DNA of 64,000 bases from Blastobasis lacticolella. Its lineage: Eukaryota > Arthropoda > Insecta > Lepidoptera > Blastobasidae. The stretch covers positions 3,410,001-3,474,000 of the forward strand of contig LR990057.1 in assembly GCA_905147135.1 (NCBI GenBank), in the 5' to 3' direction. The position numbers and the translations under genes were made by a program. The notes below the pieces were generated by a model. It was given only the letters and a program-made list of their open reading frames with translations, did not search any database and was not told the DNA's origin. Below are positions 22,601-34,262 of the stretch, piece by piece. How positions within the stretch are numbered: position 1 is the first letter of the stretch; every line of letters begins with the position of its first letter.

Positions 22601-23775
22601 TTATCCCAGTGTTCCATGTGGGAAATATTTATGTTTGATATTAACTCGAGTGAGACTCTATCAGCGTCTAGGTTATTCCCAGTGATCCGTGGACCGACTG
22701 TTTTGTTGTTGTTTTTAAAATGTTTTTAGTTTTTAATTTAGTTTAGCATTCAATATTTTTTTAAGCATACAATGCTGCTTTTGTAACAATTCAAACAATG
22801 GGGTTAAAAAATAATTACTAACAATCTTTGTACACTACGATAAACAGCCATTTACAAAATTTTTAGGTATATAAAGATTGTTTTCAACTTACATTTTGTT
22901 CGCGTTTTATTTAGCTACGTAGTGGTGTTAATTAATGATGTATTCATACTTTACTCAAACTTTATATCCTCCCTTTCAAATATCCTTGGCGATTGTGTTA
23001 ATAATATTAAAAACTTTATTAAGTTATAATGCACATTTGCTACCTACGACCTTGCTAGATGATAATTTGTACAGTTTAATAATCACTGAGTCGTGAATTT
23101 ATTCTGTTATTATTGTATTCCGCAAATTATCCGCTCACCTGTTCAAAGCAAATAAATTAGTCATTTCATTGTTCGTAGTCATTATTTGTAGAGTCGTTGG
23201 CGTTATTTGACAGCTTACTGAATTCACTTCACTATCATACTCTATCTATACATTTCCACGGGTAATAAATGTCTGAAAAGATTGTAAGTGATGGCAAACA
23301 TTAGCCCCTGCATAACAAAAATATATTTTTTCACTAAAATCTCTTAGGGGATGCAGGCGGTGGCTCTCTGTTGATTATGTTGACTGACATTCAGTAAATG
23401 TCATTTATCAATCCTTTCGCACATTCCATAACTGATTTGACACAAATATTGTGCCGAGAGCTGACCCATACTGACCTAGTTATCCATTACGCTTTTATCA
23501 ATCCGTAGCTTCACTCGGAAGGTCGTCGGTCATCAGTTGACCTTGCATCAGATTTAATTAGTGCTGGATGCTGCCCCTTCGTGTGCGAAACATAATCTTT
23601 TTGTTTAGTGCTGAAAGGAGGGTGCGGTGAGCCATTAGGGTGTCGTTTTACGGTTTGTGGGGTTGTGTTAGTGCTTTGTTTGGACATTGGATTTGGTTTA
23701 GTGTAGTTGGTACACCGTTTTTATAAACTGTGAGCGTTGGTTATCATACGTCGTCGAGTACAGGAAAACTTGCAC
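22601..23775. other. No gene seen
   Basis: AT-rich to about 23400, then moderately GC-rich to 23700, without coding signals that I can defend. Confidence 0.45.
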
Positions 23776-23779
23776 TTTG

Positions 23780-24122
23780 AGAGAGGTAGGGCATTGCGGG
23801 GTATCTCGTTCGAATTGGAGCCGCCCGACTGGGGAAGTACCTGAACCTTACAGAATATCGCAGCTAAATAATACTCTTTTGCATAGTATTGTGTTTCTGC
23901 CGGTGAGTAAGGTTTCCAGTGCTCCATGGGGTGGGGATTTGGGGAACCGCGGCTTTGGCTGTGGAGAGGCATTTGCCTTTTTGCTGCCAGAGCAACGTGT
24001 TATAGAGGTGGGCAACGCATTGGCGATACTCTTGGTGTTGCCAATGTCTATAGGCAGTGGTGACCACTTTCCATTAGGTGGCCCGCTTGCCTGTTTGCCA
24101 ACCGTATGACATAAAAAAAAAA
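23780..24122 (+). mobile_element. Non-LTR retroelement tail, family I copy 1
   Basis: About 340 bp that recur at 54612-54955 at about 90% identity by eye, ending in 'cactttccattaggtggccc' and a poly-A run. A shorter 3' piece is at 59713-59858. The end is shared with LINE tails elsewhere in the window, so this is probably a 5'-truncated LINE or a SINE that borrows its 3' end. The 110-codon open frame inside it is not a gene. Confidence 0.8.
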
Positions 24123-24667
24123 CTTTGGTAGTGATAGTAGACGTTTAGGAGACCCACAAAACGTTGTTCTGCCCGTGCATAACGTAACACAAAATAATTA
24201 TCATCCAAACTTCGACTTTTCGTTGCGATAGTAATTACAATATCCTCTTGTGTAATTTCTATAAAAAGTCAAAATTTGCGTAACTATTTTTTTTTTGTTT
24301 TTTGTTTCTAATTCTGTTGCTAATTTGGTTCTAATTTCATGTCCTTTTTTGTTTCAGGTACGTTATCGGAACGCTGTAACAACGTAAATATTGATTCACA
24401 CTGTCTGCAAGGTATTCTACTACATACGCTGAACACGTTCACTACCTACCATTTCCTTTTCATTAGTACCATGTGATTTTCCTAGGAACTGGAAGCGCTG
24501 TAGCTGCTTATCCTTTCCGCTACAGCAACATTCAAGGTATATGGTGAATCTTACGGTATTTAGCCAAAATCAGTTTGCTAAAACTAGGGAGCATTATCTA
24601 TCCCTTATGCCTTAAAGGACTCGTCCGTTACCCCCATGGTATTTTATAAATAATAAATAAAAATGTA
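24123..24667. other. No gene seen
   Basis: T-rich tract at 24285-24355 ending 'tgtttcag' looks like a splice acceptor, but the sequence after it has no defensible coding frame. Confidence 0.4.
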
Positions 24668-24940
24668 TTGTTCTGAGTGGTTCAATGGTCAACATACCGG
24701 TCTGCCACGCAAGAGGTCCCGGGTTCGATTCCCGGCCGGGCAGAAATTGAAATGATGAATTTTAATTTCTGTTACGGGTCTGGGTGTTCTATGTATATTA
24801 AGTATGTATTTAAAAAAAAAAAAGTATGTATGTAGTATATCAGTTATCTAGGACCCATAGTACAAGCTTTGCTTAGTTTAGGACTAGATGGCGCTGTGTG
24901 AATTAGTCCACGAATATTTATTTATTATTTATTTAATTCA
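24668..24940 (+). mobile_element. SINE-B, full length, tRNA-Gly-derived
   Basis: The head 24669-24746 resembles tRNA-Gly(GCC): 'gtggttcaatggtca' (A-box), 'ctgccacgc' (anticodon loop GCC) and 'gggttcgattcccggccggg' (B-box). It is followed by the family body 'aaattgaaatgatgaatttt' and the 3' part 'ttggactagatggcgctgtg'-like near 24880. Both box elements look intact, so it could be read by RNA polymerase III. Confidence 0.85.
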
Positions 24941-25018
24941 TGAATGCTATGAAAACCGTTAAGCAACCACCGTAGTGCAAAGAAATATGATTCTTAAGGT
25001 GGTCAGGCTCTTGCATTG

Positions 25019-25121
25019 TACACAACTCAGAAAAGTCATTGGTACATGACCGTAGTAGGATTCGAACGCGGTACCTCTCTCTTACGAGTCGGATGTCTTA
25101 ACCACTCGGCCACCGCTCCCA
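25019..25121 (-). mobile_element. SINE-A head alone
   Basis: Minus-strand tRNA-like head ('ggtggccgagtggttaagac', 'cgactcgtaagagag', B-box 'gcgttcgaatcc') plus the first bases of the body; the remainder is missing. The reverse of the usual truncation, so it probably arose by deletion rather than by incomplete reverse transcription. Confidence 0.8.
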
Positions 25122-25620
25122 TTGAAGTATCGAATATTTTTATAAATTTCCTTTAGTTTCGTGAGCAAGCGGAAAGCTGGTATTGGCGCCTATAAATTAG
25201 GTAGTACTACCAACCAAACCTTTCACCAAACTCCCACACAATTAGAGCGTCCGACAAGGATGTTTCTAAACTAATGGGCTAGCCAGTGTGAATTTGCTAC
25301 AAAGACCGCTTTCGTACAAAGGGTGGAGTCGAATCAATGGAATACGAGCCAAAGGTCCAAGTGCCATTCGACTGTAACTGTCCTACTGACTCCTTTTGTT
25401 AACAATAGGACTATTCGGGGCATGAAATTGTTGTCAGGTTCGATTCCGGTTGAGTACTAGTTGTAATTGTAATACGGTATTGATTGCCTTGTTGTTTGTT
25501 TCGGTGTTGTTAGACCATCCTACCTATTGCAAGGCTGTCATGGAGATTTCAACAAAATCTTCTACCTAGAAGTTCAAGTAGAGCAATTGACGGTTACAGC
25601 CTGTTGAAGATGATGGGTGA

Positions 25621-25812
25621 CGAGTGTAATACTGAATCTTGAAGTTCAAAATAGCGATGTACTGTATTCATAAAGTATATAGGTACGAATTTAGAAGTTC
25701 CATACATAATTTTTCGAAGTTCCGTACATCGGGATTTAAGTAATTCGTACTTATATACTTTATGAACGCGATAAATCGTTATTTTAAACTTTAAGATTCA
25801 GAATATTACACG
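25621..25812. mobile_element. Palindromic MITE family F copy 1
   Basis: Left half 25621-25705 ('cgagtgtaatactgaatctt'...) and right half ~25720-25812 (...'ttcagaatattacacg') are imperfect reverse complements over ~85 bp with a tiny loop. A second copy is at 48028-48282. No coding capacity. Confidence 0.8.
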
Positions 25813-25818
25813 ATAATG

Positions 25819-26115
25819 TACCTGGGGTCCGTCGTGACCATGATCCAGGATTTGGCACGTCAGGTAATTACAGTGGAGCGACTGCCATCTGACCTCCATG
25901 ACCTTGCTACATGATTGGATCATGGTTACACATCCAGTCGCCTGAATGTGCAGGTTTCATCACGATGTTTTCCCTCACCGTAAGAGCATCGGTTAGTATT
26001 CAACTAATGAACATAACTCAGAAAACAGTCATTGGTACATGGCCAGAGTGGGATTCGAACCCGGAACCTCTGGCTTACGAGTCAGATACTCTAACCGCTC
26101 GGCCACCGATGCTCT
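25819..26115 (-). mobile_element. SINE-A, full head, truncated 3' end
   Basis: Body from 'ggggtccgtcgtgaccatga' to a well-kept head at 26036-26115 (minus strand 'gagcatcggtggccgagcgg', B-box 'gggttcgaatcc'). The body has a short deletion near 25908. It abuts MITE F on the left, with the SINE 3' end missing. Confidence 0.85.
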
Positions 26116-26259
26116 CAATTACACTCGATAGGGGACGGTGATGAACTTTGAAACTATCGCTTACAAATTATTTCGTTTTATTTTTCATCTTAATTCGTCT
26201 CTCTTCGTGGTACCGTAAGTAACTACACATGACATCGCTTATATAAGCCTGTATATATA

Positions 26260-26430
26260 TTATATGAACGTTTGCTACATCAAAGCTTTCCCCCGTGTTT
26301 CATTCACAGTAATAACCTTTTCGCCCTTCTTAAAGGACTCCATGTTTTATAACAGGGAGAAGCTTAAGGATACCTCCGCTCATTCCACTATAAGACTGTG
26401 CCTGGAAGAAAATTTTATTGGACAATTCTT
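26260..26430 (-). mobile_element. LINE 3' fragment, decayed
   Basis: 'cccttcttaaaggactccat' and 'tcattccactataagactgt' are the reverse complement of the ME(F/S)FKKG and R-x-WNE coding parts of LINE tails in this window, with frame disruptions. Confidence 0.5.
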
Positions 26431-26799
26431 TGTTCTTTTGTTCTTGCCTCTGTGAACCTCACCGGGCTACTAATCGATATAATGTCAAAGCATGAAATCC
26501 ATGGCGGAGTCCGACACCGATCCGTGTAAAGTTACAATGGCATGCGCAGTTGGTGGCGTATTGTATTGTGTCGAGTTTTATAAACACGGCGCTCTTGGCA
26601 ATACGTCAACGTCGGGAATTCGAGCCCGCACCGATACTAATACAGATGTGTTGGTAAATTGTGCGTCTCCATCTGTACTCGGAACGGAACGTTCTGGCGG
26701 CGGTTCGGTTGTTATCCGGTGATGTTTACGCGGGCTCTGTGTTTCTGGAAATGAGTTGGTCGGTGCGCCGTTTGGGGCGCTTCTGAGGTTTTCTGTTGA

Positions 26800-27065
26800 T
26801 GACCTAACCGACCGAGAATGTCGGAAAACCCCGACCAAGTATACATATATGTGCTCAAATATTTGCTAAACTTCTAAACCGATTTAATGGAACAAAGCTA
26901 AAAAATATCTCGTTAAACTGCCTTCCAAATAAAGAACCGCATCGAAATCGGTCTGTTAGGGAGCTACGATGCTACAGACAGACACTCAACTACACAGATA
27001 CACAAATACACACGTCAAACTTATAACGTCATTCTTTTTGTCGGTGGTTAAAAACAAAAGGCGGC
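26800..27065 (-). repeat. Repeat family H copy, longest
   Basis: 'gtcggaaaaccccgaccaag' and 'gctcaaatatttgctaaact' at the left are shared with 46960-47010; the right part carries the family core ('agctacgatgctacagacag', 'cacgtcaaacttataac') in reverse. This shows that the family includes more sequence than the short copies. Confidence 0.6.
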
Positions 27066-27421
27066 AGTTCATGCCATAACCTAAGTCTCTCTGGAACCCC
27101 ACAGTACTTACCTACGTAACAATTTAAGGCCTAAGATGATTAACGATGTCTGGCTATCATAGCTGATGCAGGTAGAAAGTGGTCTTTAGCATAATGTCAA
27201 ACAATTGTGTTGGAACGTTGCAGCCGACGATAGAAGCATCAGCCAATTTACTCTGGCGTTGAAGGTGTCTCTAGCTAGAGTATGGCTTCCCATTAATTTA
27301 CTGTTTACATTCCTTTCATTTACTCTTGGAAACTCTGGTTTTGAAGGTGTTTTTTCGGTGAACACACACGTATGCCAATTATTCTGGTTCCTAAGAATGA
27401 TCGAGCGTGCTATCGGGTAGC

Positions 27422-28274
27422 TGTATATGTCGCAGCCATCTAGTTAAATTAGCCATTTAATTAGAAGGCTAGTCCGTTAATTAAACTCCGGCATTCAATT
27501 GAATGGCTAAAGGACAACTAGCCAAGTAGTTGAATGTAACGTGCAGCTACTTGGCTAAACGTTATTTAGCCATTTTGTTAATAGAATATATATGTTTGGT
27601 TTGAGTGACCATTCGTAAATTATATTACGTTACTTAAGATAAAAAATACGAATTAATAAATATATTTTTATTTAGAAACGAAAATATTAGTGGCAACAAA
27701 TTCAATTAGTAATTGCCTTGCAAGTACCTATAAAATTAATAGTATTTACCACAATAATAACTTTAAACTTATAACTTATTAACTAATTGCAACAATGTAG
27801 TATAGGAAGAATGCACTTTCTTATTTTATAATATTAAATATAAAATGGCACGAAACTTTCTTAGACATTTATTTCTAATTGTAACTATGTAATAATGTAT
27901 CTAATAAAAGATAATGAACAAATTAAGTTATCCTTATTCTTACTTAATAACATCTAGGTACCACACTTTAAATTTAGTTAAAACGATAAAAATACAAAAA
28001 CAATGCCTGCTGTGTGAGCTGTCTGACGCCATATTTGTTTTAATGACTACCAGTGCTGCAGTGGATAAAATTTGAACTAATTTTAAATCACCTGCCTGAT
28101 TTTACGTCAGCCATCTTCAAAGGGCTGGCTTACAATAAGCCAACTAGTTAAACGTTAAGCGTTGATTGTTCTATCAACTATCAGCCTAGGCCTTCAATTG
28201 AATGCCGGCGTTAAATTAACAGGCTAGCCTACTCATTAAATGGCTGAATTATCCAGATGGCTGCGACATATACA
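27422..28274. mobile_element. 853-bp element with ~100-bp terminal inverted repeats
   Basis: Left end 'tgtatatgtcgcagccatct' and right end 'agatggctgcgacatataca' mirror each other, and similarity continues inward for about 100 bp with indels ('ggcattcaattgaatg' on both sides). The interior (27590-28080) is AT-rich with no transposase frame. The left arm holds a further small palindrome, 'agccaagtag'/'ctacttggct'. Non-autonomous DNA transposon; target duplication not clear; superfamily not assigned. Confidence 0.75.
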
Positions 28275-28838
28275 TTCACAACCTCCAAAATTAATGCGGT
28301 TACAATGCAAGAACGACTGGGCCACCATTGTCTAGGGCCCTGGGTGTGGAGCAGGCCAGTTTATCATTAAGACTACTTTCCCATTTTGTCTATTTATACA
28401 CACTCGTACTTCGTGACAATTGAAGGTATTTCGTGACGTTGTTTGGTTGCTATACCTACCTACACTTTTCACATATCGCAAGACAAATACTACGTAGGCA
28501 GTACTAACCATATACAACCTTGGCATTGAGAACGCTCTCGCGACAAACGCATTAGCACTGTCAGCTATGTGATAACGAAATGTTAACTATGTGACAACTG
28601 TGGCCATTGTTTACACCTGAAGTCGTTGTGGTTGTGTTGGTGGTATATTAGTGCCGTGAATTATCTGCAGGTAAAGTGAGACTCGCACTATTTGCCTGTG
28701 GTTTAGTATAGCACAGATGCTAACTTGTAAGAGTTTCTGCAAGTCTTTCGCTGAGGTTCTTCAAAAGTAGTGTACATCGTGTAACATGGGCTCGTGTGTA
28801 ACCAGCTGTAGCCTTATTTTCGCAATCTATAGGAACAT
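28275..28838. other. No gene seen
   Basis: No defended coding signal; a small direct repeat 'gtgataacgaaatgttaact'/'atgtgacaact' near 28568 only. Confidence 0.4.
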
Positions 28839-29075
28839 ACTATATAACAAAGTCGCTTCCCGCCGTCTGTCCTTATGTATGCTTAGATCTTTTAAACTAC
28901 GCAACCTATTTTAATGCGGTGTTCATCAATAGATTAGAGTGTTTAAGAGGAAGATGTATAAGCATGAAAAAAAAGAAGGTAGGGGTATAGTAGGCGTAGA
29001 CAAGGTGTAGGGTTCTGGTAGGGTAGTGTAGGGGTAGAACGCCACGTGAACGAAGTCGCGCCGGGTACACTAGTT
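28839..29075 (+). repeat. Repeat family G, representative copy
   Basis: Order of blocks: 'tataacaaagtcgcttcccg', 'gtctgtccttatgtatgctt', 'aactacgcaacctatttta', 'aggtaggggta'-like pyrimidine/purine tract, and the end 'cgtgaacgaagtcgcgccgg'. Copies or parts at 18264-18594, 31746-31914, 34137-34262, 48866-49085 (-), 59094-59310 (-) and 63385-63582. Widespread in Lepidoptera from general knowledge; a Helitron-like origin is possible but not shown here. Confidence 0.75.
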
Positions 29076-29554
29076 TGGAAAGTATTTGAGTATGATTGAC
29101 CTTATATAAAATATTATTTATACGTACCACGAACGTTGCATTAAAATTCATTAATGTTGATTGTTTCTCATATAATTTACGTGCTAGACCGGCATTAAAT
29201 TGCAGCTTGAGTTTGTAATTTTTAGTTTTTATTGTCTTGTTAACGTATTTTCGTTAACAAGCAACTTCTTTAGTAAGTACTACTTACTATAGGGCTAATC
29301 TGTCATTTCAATGCGAAGTAAATTAACGTTTGCCTGCTAAAACCAATACAGCAAAACTACAATAGTATGGTGTTTACACCTAACATAGCTGAGGTTCAAT
29401 TTGGTCCTTGTTATTTTGCTATTTGTTACGTGCGTTTATGTCAATATTATTTGCGTACTTTTTGCGCAGTGTCAAGTTTCCATCTCTGGCTTTTAAACGT
29501 GGGTGAGGATACAAATCTAAGACCCATCTCGATAAAATTGCATTACTAATAAGA

Positions 29555-29670
29555 CCGTATCGAAATCCGACCTTCCGTTCGTTAGCTACGATGCCATAGA
29601 CTGACACACAGATAAACACACACTTCCAACATATAACCTCTATATTTGCATCGGGGTGGTTAAAAAACAA
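29555..29670 (-). repeat. Repeat family H copy
   Basis: 'gtatcgaaatccgaccttcc', 'agctacgatgccatagactg' and 'ataacctctatatttgcatc' are family H in reverse. Confidence 0.6.
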
Positions 29671-29977
29671 GCAATTGTTGTGTTGTGATTCTCGTAATGG
29701 GCCCAAATGACATCAATGAAATTACAGTATAATCGTTTTTTGGGTCAAAGTCAAAGCGATTTATCGCAGTTTTGAAACCGAGCTAAGCTTTGTTGCATTG
29801 ATATTCAATTAGCACAATGATTACAACGATCTTCTCGACATTTCTTATACTTAACCATCGTCATTCGCGTGGTGTAATCGAAGCTATTCGCTCTACCTCA
29901 GAATAAAGATAGAACAACTAGCGAAAGTAGGTACCGCCTCTCTTCAAGCAAGCGAATCATCATCATTATCATCATCA

Positions 29978-30316
29978 TCTTGGCGTTAATGTCCCGGTTG
30001 TGCTCTCGCGCACAAGGGGCCCGGGGTTGACCATGATCCAGGATTAAGCAGGGCAGGTAATTACAGTGGAGCGACTGCCATCTAACCTCCATGACGCTAC
30101 ACCAGGAAACGTGACCAGATCGGATCATGGTTACACATCCAGTCGCCTGAATATGCAGGTTTCATCACGATGTTTTCCCTCACCGTAAGAGCATCGGTTA
30201 GTATTCAACTAATGGACAAAACTCGGAGCAGTCATTGGGTACATGGCCGGAGCGGAATTCGAACCCGGGACCTCTGGCTTACAAGTCGTATACTCTAACC
30301 GCTAGGCCACTGACGC
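29978..30316 (-). mobile_element. SINE-A, near full length
   Basis: Complete order of blocks from 'tcatcttggcgttaatgtcc' to the head ending 'ggccactgacgct'. Head B-box reads 'gggttcgaattcc' on the minus strand. The body shows a small deletion at ~30105. Confidence 0.9.
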
Positions 30317-30369
30317 TTCAAGCAAGCGAATGAACATTCGAATTAGTTTAAATGCACCATAAACAGTTT

Positions 30370-30750
30370 TTTTTTTACTTGTAAGATCGTTGTCTGTAAA
30401 TTTATGTTTTATTTGACTAACTGGCATGTGGCACTTGACTGCAATCTCACCTGGTGGTATGTGACGATGCGCTCCAAGATAGAACATGCCTGTCTTATCT
30501 AGGAACAGTCGATTCACTCTAGCCTTGTAGGCGTCCAGATTATAATGAGCAGGGAACACATACGCAGACAACGACTTCCATTCCTTAGCCGTTATGTATA
30601 AAGGTTGAACAAAAGCGGCTCGGGCGGATAGCTGGAAGATCCATACCCTAAGGATGAAGCGCTCGCCCGGATCGCGTTTGCGAAGGGGCCGCGCCGGCGG
30701 AATATAAAAACATATAGCATAGACGAGCGTACCAACCACGACTATCACGG
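30370..30750 (-). mobile_element. LINE 3' end with 148-codon open frame
   Basis: The minus frame 30748-30302 encodes ITAKEWKSLSAYVFPAHYNL followed by DAYKARVNRLFL, a LINE ORF2 C-terminus (WNSLP-type motif here changed to WKSLS). Upstream it is GC-rich (30620-30700). No upstream reverse-transcriptase domain is present. Same family as 41143-41668 and 44095-44245. The start codon is not meaningful. Confidence 0.7.
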
Positions 30751-30759
30751 ATTCATTTC

Positions 30760-31067
30760 AATAATTGACAGTTGTTAATGTTAATAGTTCATTGTTTATA
30801 CTTGCTCAGTTTTATTATCTATTATACACAGATAAACTATAAAGACATAAGTATAAAACCCATAATAATCTAATAAGTTTGCATAATAAACGCTCTTTAT
30901 AATTATAACTATGCAGTTGTGAAGCAATTATTACAGTGCTAATTTATGCAACTGTTACATTAAAATTCACGATGGAAAATATAATTATCTAAACTAACAC
31001 GCAATCATCGTGACGATTTTTATTTTGAAATCAACAGATCAATTTAATTTTCAGTAGAACCTGTGCG
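30760..31067. other. AT-rich, nothing seen
   Basis: No gene or repeat recognised. Confidence 0.5.
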
Positions 31068-31145
31068 AGAGACTGGTGTCCGTACTAGGTAATTAAATAC
31101 CTGTCATACAGATCACCAGGCCCTCGGCCCAATGGAATGTAACCA
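31068..31145 (+). repeat. Short repeat shared with 32344-32433
   Basis: 'gagactggtgtccgtactag' / 'ggagactgatgcctaagcta' and 'gatcaccaggccctcggcc' / 'ggtcatcaggccgcccc' align in order. Probably a retroelement end. Confidence 0.5.
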
Positions 31146-31397
31146 ATACAAAATATGCTTTTCACAAAATAAAATATTCTATAGTATTAATGGGAATTTT
31201 TTGAAACATTTCAGTTTTAAAACAATAAGAATACAAATAATATTAAAAACAAAACATTCAAATAATTCAATGCATTTTAAATAATTCCTTAAAATATTAA
31301 ACACGTTTGTGTGCGTGTTTGTGTATGTGTGTTAGTATGTTAAATTAATGAGCAACTAGCCGGGACACTAAGTCGGGATCTTTGGACTTTGTTTATG

Positions 31398-31745
31398 CTA
31401 TTGATCATCTTGGCCTTAATGTCCCGGTTGTGCTTTCGCGCGCGAGGTCCCGCGGTCCGCCTTGACTGTGATCCAGAAATTGGAAGATCAGGTAATCAGA
31501 CTGCCATCTGACCTCCGTGACCCTGTTAACAAGGAACTGGCCAGATTGGATTAGGGTTGTGCTAGGAATGTGCAGGTTTCGTCACGATGTTCTCCCTCGC
31601 CGTAAGAGCGTCGGTTAGTGTTCAACCGATGAAACTTGGATGGTCATAACTCAGAAAAGAGTCATTGGTACATGGAGGCACTTGGGGTTCGAACTTGGTA
31701 TCTCGCGGTACGAGTTGGACCCCTTACGCATTAAGCCACTTACGC
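31398..31745 (-). mobile_element. SINE-A, full length but diverged
   Basis: Whole element from 'tcatcttggccttaatgtcc' to 'taagccacttacgctc'. The central part is missing ~30 bases near 31495 and the A-box is mutated, so it is an older copy. It is directly followed by a family-G repeat. Confidence 0.85.
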
Positions 31746-31914
31746 TCGGATTTTAATGCGGTTTACGACAATAGAGTGATTCAAGAGGAAGTAAGGTTTG
31801 TACGAAAGAAAAAAAAACATAGGTAGGGGTAAAGCAGGTGTACGATAGGATAGTAGTAAAAGTAGGGTAGGGTAGAGCGCCACGCGAACGAAGTCGCGCC
31901 GGGTCCACTATGAG
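31746..31914 (+). repeat. Repeat family G, 5'-truncated
   Basis: Begins at 'ggattttaatgcggttt' and runs through the purine tract to 'cgcgaacgaagtcgcgccgg'. Starts exactly at the end of the SINE-A head. Confidence 0.75.
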
Positions 31915-32089
31915 TAATTCATAACAGAGCCACGTCATTGTCTCTATAAATAAATCACGACAATTGTTATACCTGTTCACACACACTCATTTTTCTAGTT
32001 GACTCATCCCACTTTACTATTTCACGACATACACCTGGCTGTATGGAATTAAAGAATCCGTATATTCGAAACGAAACGCAGTGACAAAG

Positions 32090-32245
32090 AGCAGACAGCC
32101 CACCTGATGGTAAGTGGTAACTGTTACCCATAACATCTACAATTCATGCGTTGTCACTGCGAGGACTAAGATAAAATGCCTCGTACCTGTAACAGCACTG
32201 GCTACCGTTTCTTCAAACCGGAACACAACAATGCAGGCATTGTTG
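32090..32245 (-). mobile_element. LINE tail, decayed
   Basis: 'cccacctgatggtaagtggt' is the reverse complement of the shared LINE tail; 'accgtttcttcaaaccgg' lies where the coding end should be. No readable frame. Confidence 0.5.
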
Positions 32246-32343
32246 CTTTGAGGCAGAAATATATAATAATAATAATATATATAACGTTTATTTACTCCCA
32301 GTAATTTACAATTCACATTATGCTAATTTCTAAGATATAATAA

Positions 32344-32433
32344 GTGTAGGAGACTGATGCCTAAGCTAGGCAAAAAGCCTGTATTTCAGGTCATCAGGCC
32401 GCCCCGTCGCACTATGCTAGCGACCAAGTTTGC
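32344..32433 (+). repeat. Short repeat shared with 31068-31145
   Basis: See the partner entry. An AT-rich tract with (ata)n precedes it at 32260-32285. Confidence 0.5.
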
Positions 32434-33227
32434 TTATTTTTTTTTAAATGGGTATAATTGTTTATTGAAATATACGTGAATAGATATAAAAATTTCATAA
32501 TATATAATATATGTAATGTAATATATATAAGGCCGTGGTTACTCCTCAGGCTTGACAGAGGTAGTACCCCGCGGTATCCTGTAACTTTTTCGAGACATGA
32601 AGTACCCTATGACACTCTCGAAAGATGGGAGATATCATTAATTCAAGAGGTCTTCAATAAAAAAGGTTCTCTAAAGAAAAGTTTGCCCATCCTTGTTCTA
32701 GCTAGAAAAGCAAACTTAAACATTTTCCTTTTGCTTAGAGTGAGTTTGCATCGTGATATATCGATACTATTACTACCTAATTCGCCTCCATTTTAAAATA
32801 GAACCTCCAGCGGTGTTAGACATGAAAAATAAAAATATTCCATTACCCAATGGAAACGTAAAAATAAAATGTGTAATGGCACACTAATAGAGCCCTGTCT
32901 AGATAATGCGAAGGACGCTGTTGACGTGGCCACGTAAATAGTAAGCTCGCTTCGCCTAGGTTATTTTCTAAGCCTGGTCGATAAGCAAATTATAGCTTAT
33001 GATACTAGATGCAATGCGTTTTGAGCTCTATTACGTTGGCTTGAGGATCATTATGGTAATTTTTAGCCGATGCAGTTTGAGACAGTGCTTGTGCAAGGAT
33101 GGTTCGAATTCGAACCCTTCTTCACCAAGCCTAGGCGTTTATCGTTGTTAAAACTTTAACCGGACACCGGTGGCTACTAAAAACTTTATTGATTTGTTTT
33201 TAAATATGATGGAGCTACGAGTATCTG
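32434..33227. other. No gene seen
   Basis: A 112-codon open frame at 32458-32796 has no recognisable domain, begins in AT-rich DNA and lacks coding bias; I do not call it a gene. Confidence 0.4.
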
Positions 33228-33345
33228 TCCGCCTTGCGTCGTCTTCTTACCTGAGGGTTGTGATTTCGCTGGAGCACGTTTTCGTGGATAATTCGGCGCC
33301 ATCTCGCCCTATCTTCAGCGATGTGGATAGATAGTTTCACAGACC
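33228..33345 (-). mobile_element. LINE ORF2 C-terminal fragment
   Basis: The minus strand reads IAEDRARWRRIIHENVLQRN, the A-x-DR-x-x-WRR-x-I motif of RTE/Jockey-like retroelement C-termini. Different from the copy at 14079-14166. Confidence 0.6.
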
Positions 33346-34136
33346 GTGGTGTGTAATATAAAGCCAATTTGATAAAGTTATAGGTTTGATGTTTTCCAAA
33401 CGTAAGAATCAGAAGAACGTACGTAAAAATGAGAATGAGCGTTACAAAATATTCATAGCAGATTTTTTACATGAAATAAATATCCCAAGAGACAAACATA
33501 GAAATGCTTCAGAGGGCAGATCCGAATGAGGGTGAATTTGCTATGTTAACTTTTACAAATGCGCTTCAACTCTGCCGCGGTCATTATGCGACCGCGACCT
33601 GCCTCTTGGTCGGCTCGAAACACGTAATTTCACACGATGATAAAAAGGTGGTGAATCTCGCTTTGCCAAACAGTACTAAGGAGGCACACCTAGCAAGTGG
33701 CGAGCTCATAGAGTCGTAGCAGCACTGGAGTTGAACTATATCTGTACTACCTACACAAGTAATCACACAAAAAGCGCCTGAAACACCCTCTGCGTCCGTA
33801 TCAAACCATGCTGACTATTCGCAATTCAAATGTCTATTTATCCGTTACGCAACCCGTGATTACACCCGCGGTGTGTTCGGTGCGGCCACTAGTCGTCGGT
33901 TAACAATGAATTTAATTAAGGCTATTTGCATTGCATGCCGCGGCTGTGTTTGCGGTCACGCAATAGTGACGTCGGATGCGAATGTTTGCTGGGTGTGGGA
34001 CGAATCACATCATATCGATAGTCCGTCCACTGATGGAGTTGAGTCTCCTCCACAGGAAAGCTTTGCTGTAACCTCCACGCTTGGTAGGTGGGGTAGAAAC
34101 AGCAATGTTTAAAATACATACCAGGATACAATACAT
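33346..34136. other. No gene seen; short repeat at 34069-34111
   Basis: The open frames 33504-33719 (+) and 33873-34112 (+) show no family I recognise. The end of the second is repeat sequence shared with 53296 ('cacgcttggtaggtggggta'). Confidence 0.4.
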
Positions 34137-34262
34137 TTATAAAACTGTCGCGCGTCTGTCTGTTTGTCCGTTCGCGATAAACTAAAAAACTACTTAACGG
34201 ATTTTCATGCGATTTCTCACCAATAGACAGAGTGATTCATGAGGAAGTTGTTAAGGTTACTA
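34137..34262 (+). repeat. Repeat family G, partial
   Basis: 'tgtcgcgcgtctgtctgttt', 'aacggattttcatgcgattt' and 'cagagtgattcatgagga' follow the family order; the 3' end is lost. Confidence 0.55.

Noticed and set aside
23777..24109. 110-codon frame with a relative at 54601-54939 as a gene family
   Set aside because: The similarity covers the whole repeat including non-coding ends and a poly-A tail, as expected for retroelement copies, and frames are not conserved in the third copy at 59713.
24285..24420. Possible exon after the acceptor-like 'tttgtttcag' near 24356
   Set aside because: The following sequence has early stops in the plausible frames and no similarity to RBR or other domains.
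30302..30748. 148-codon minus frame as a host gene
   Set aside because: Its C-terminal half is a LINE ORF2 end found in two other places here; no host domain and no splice or start signals.
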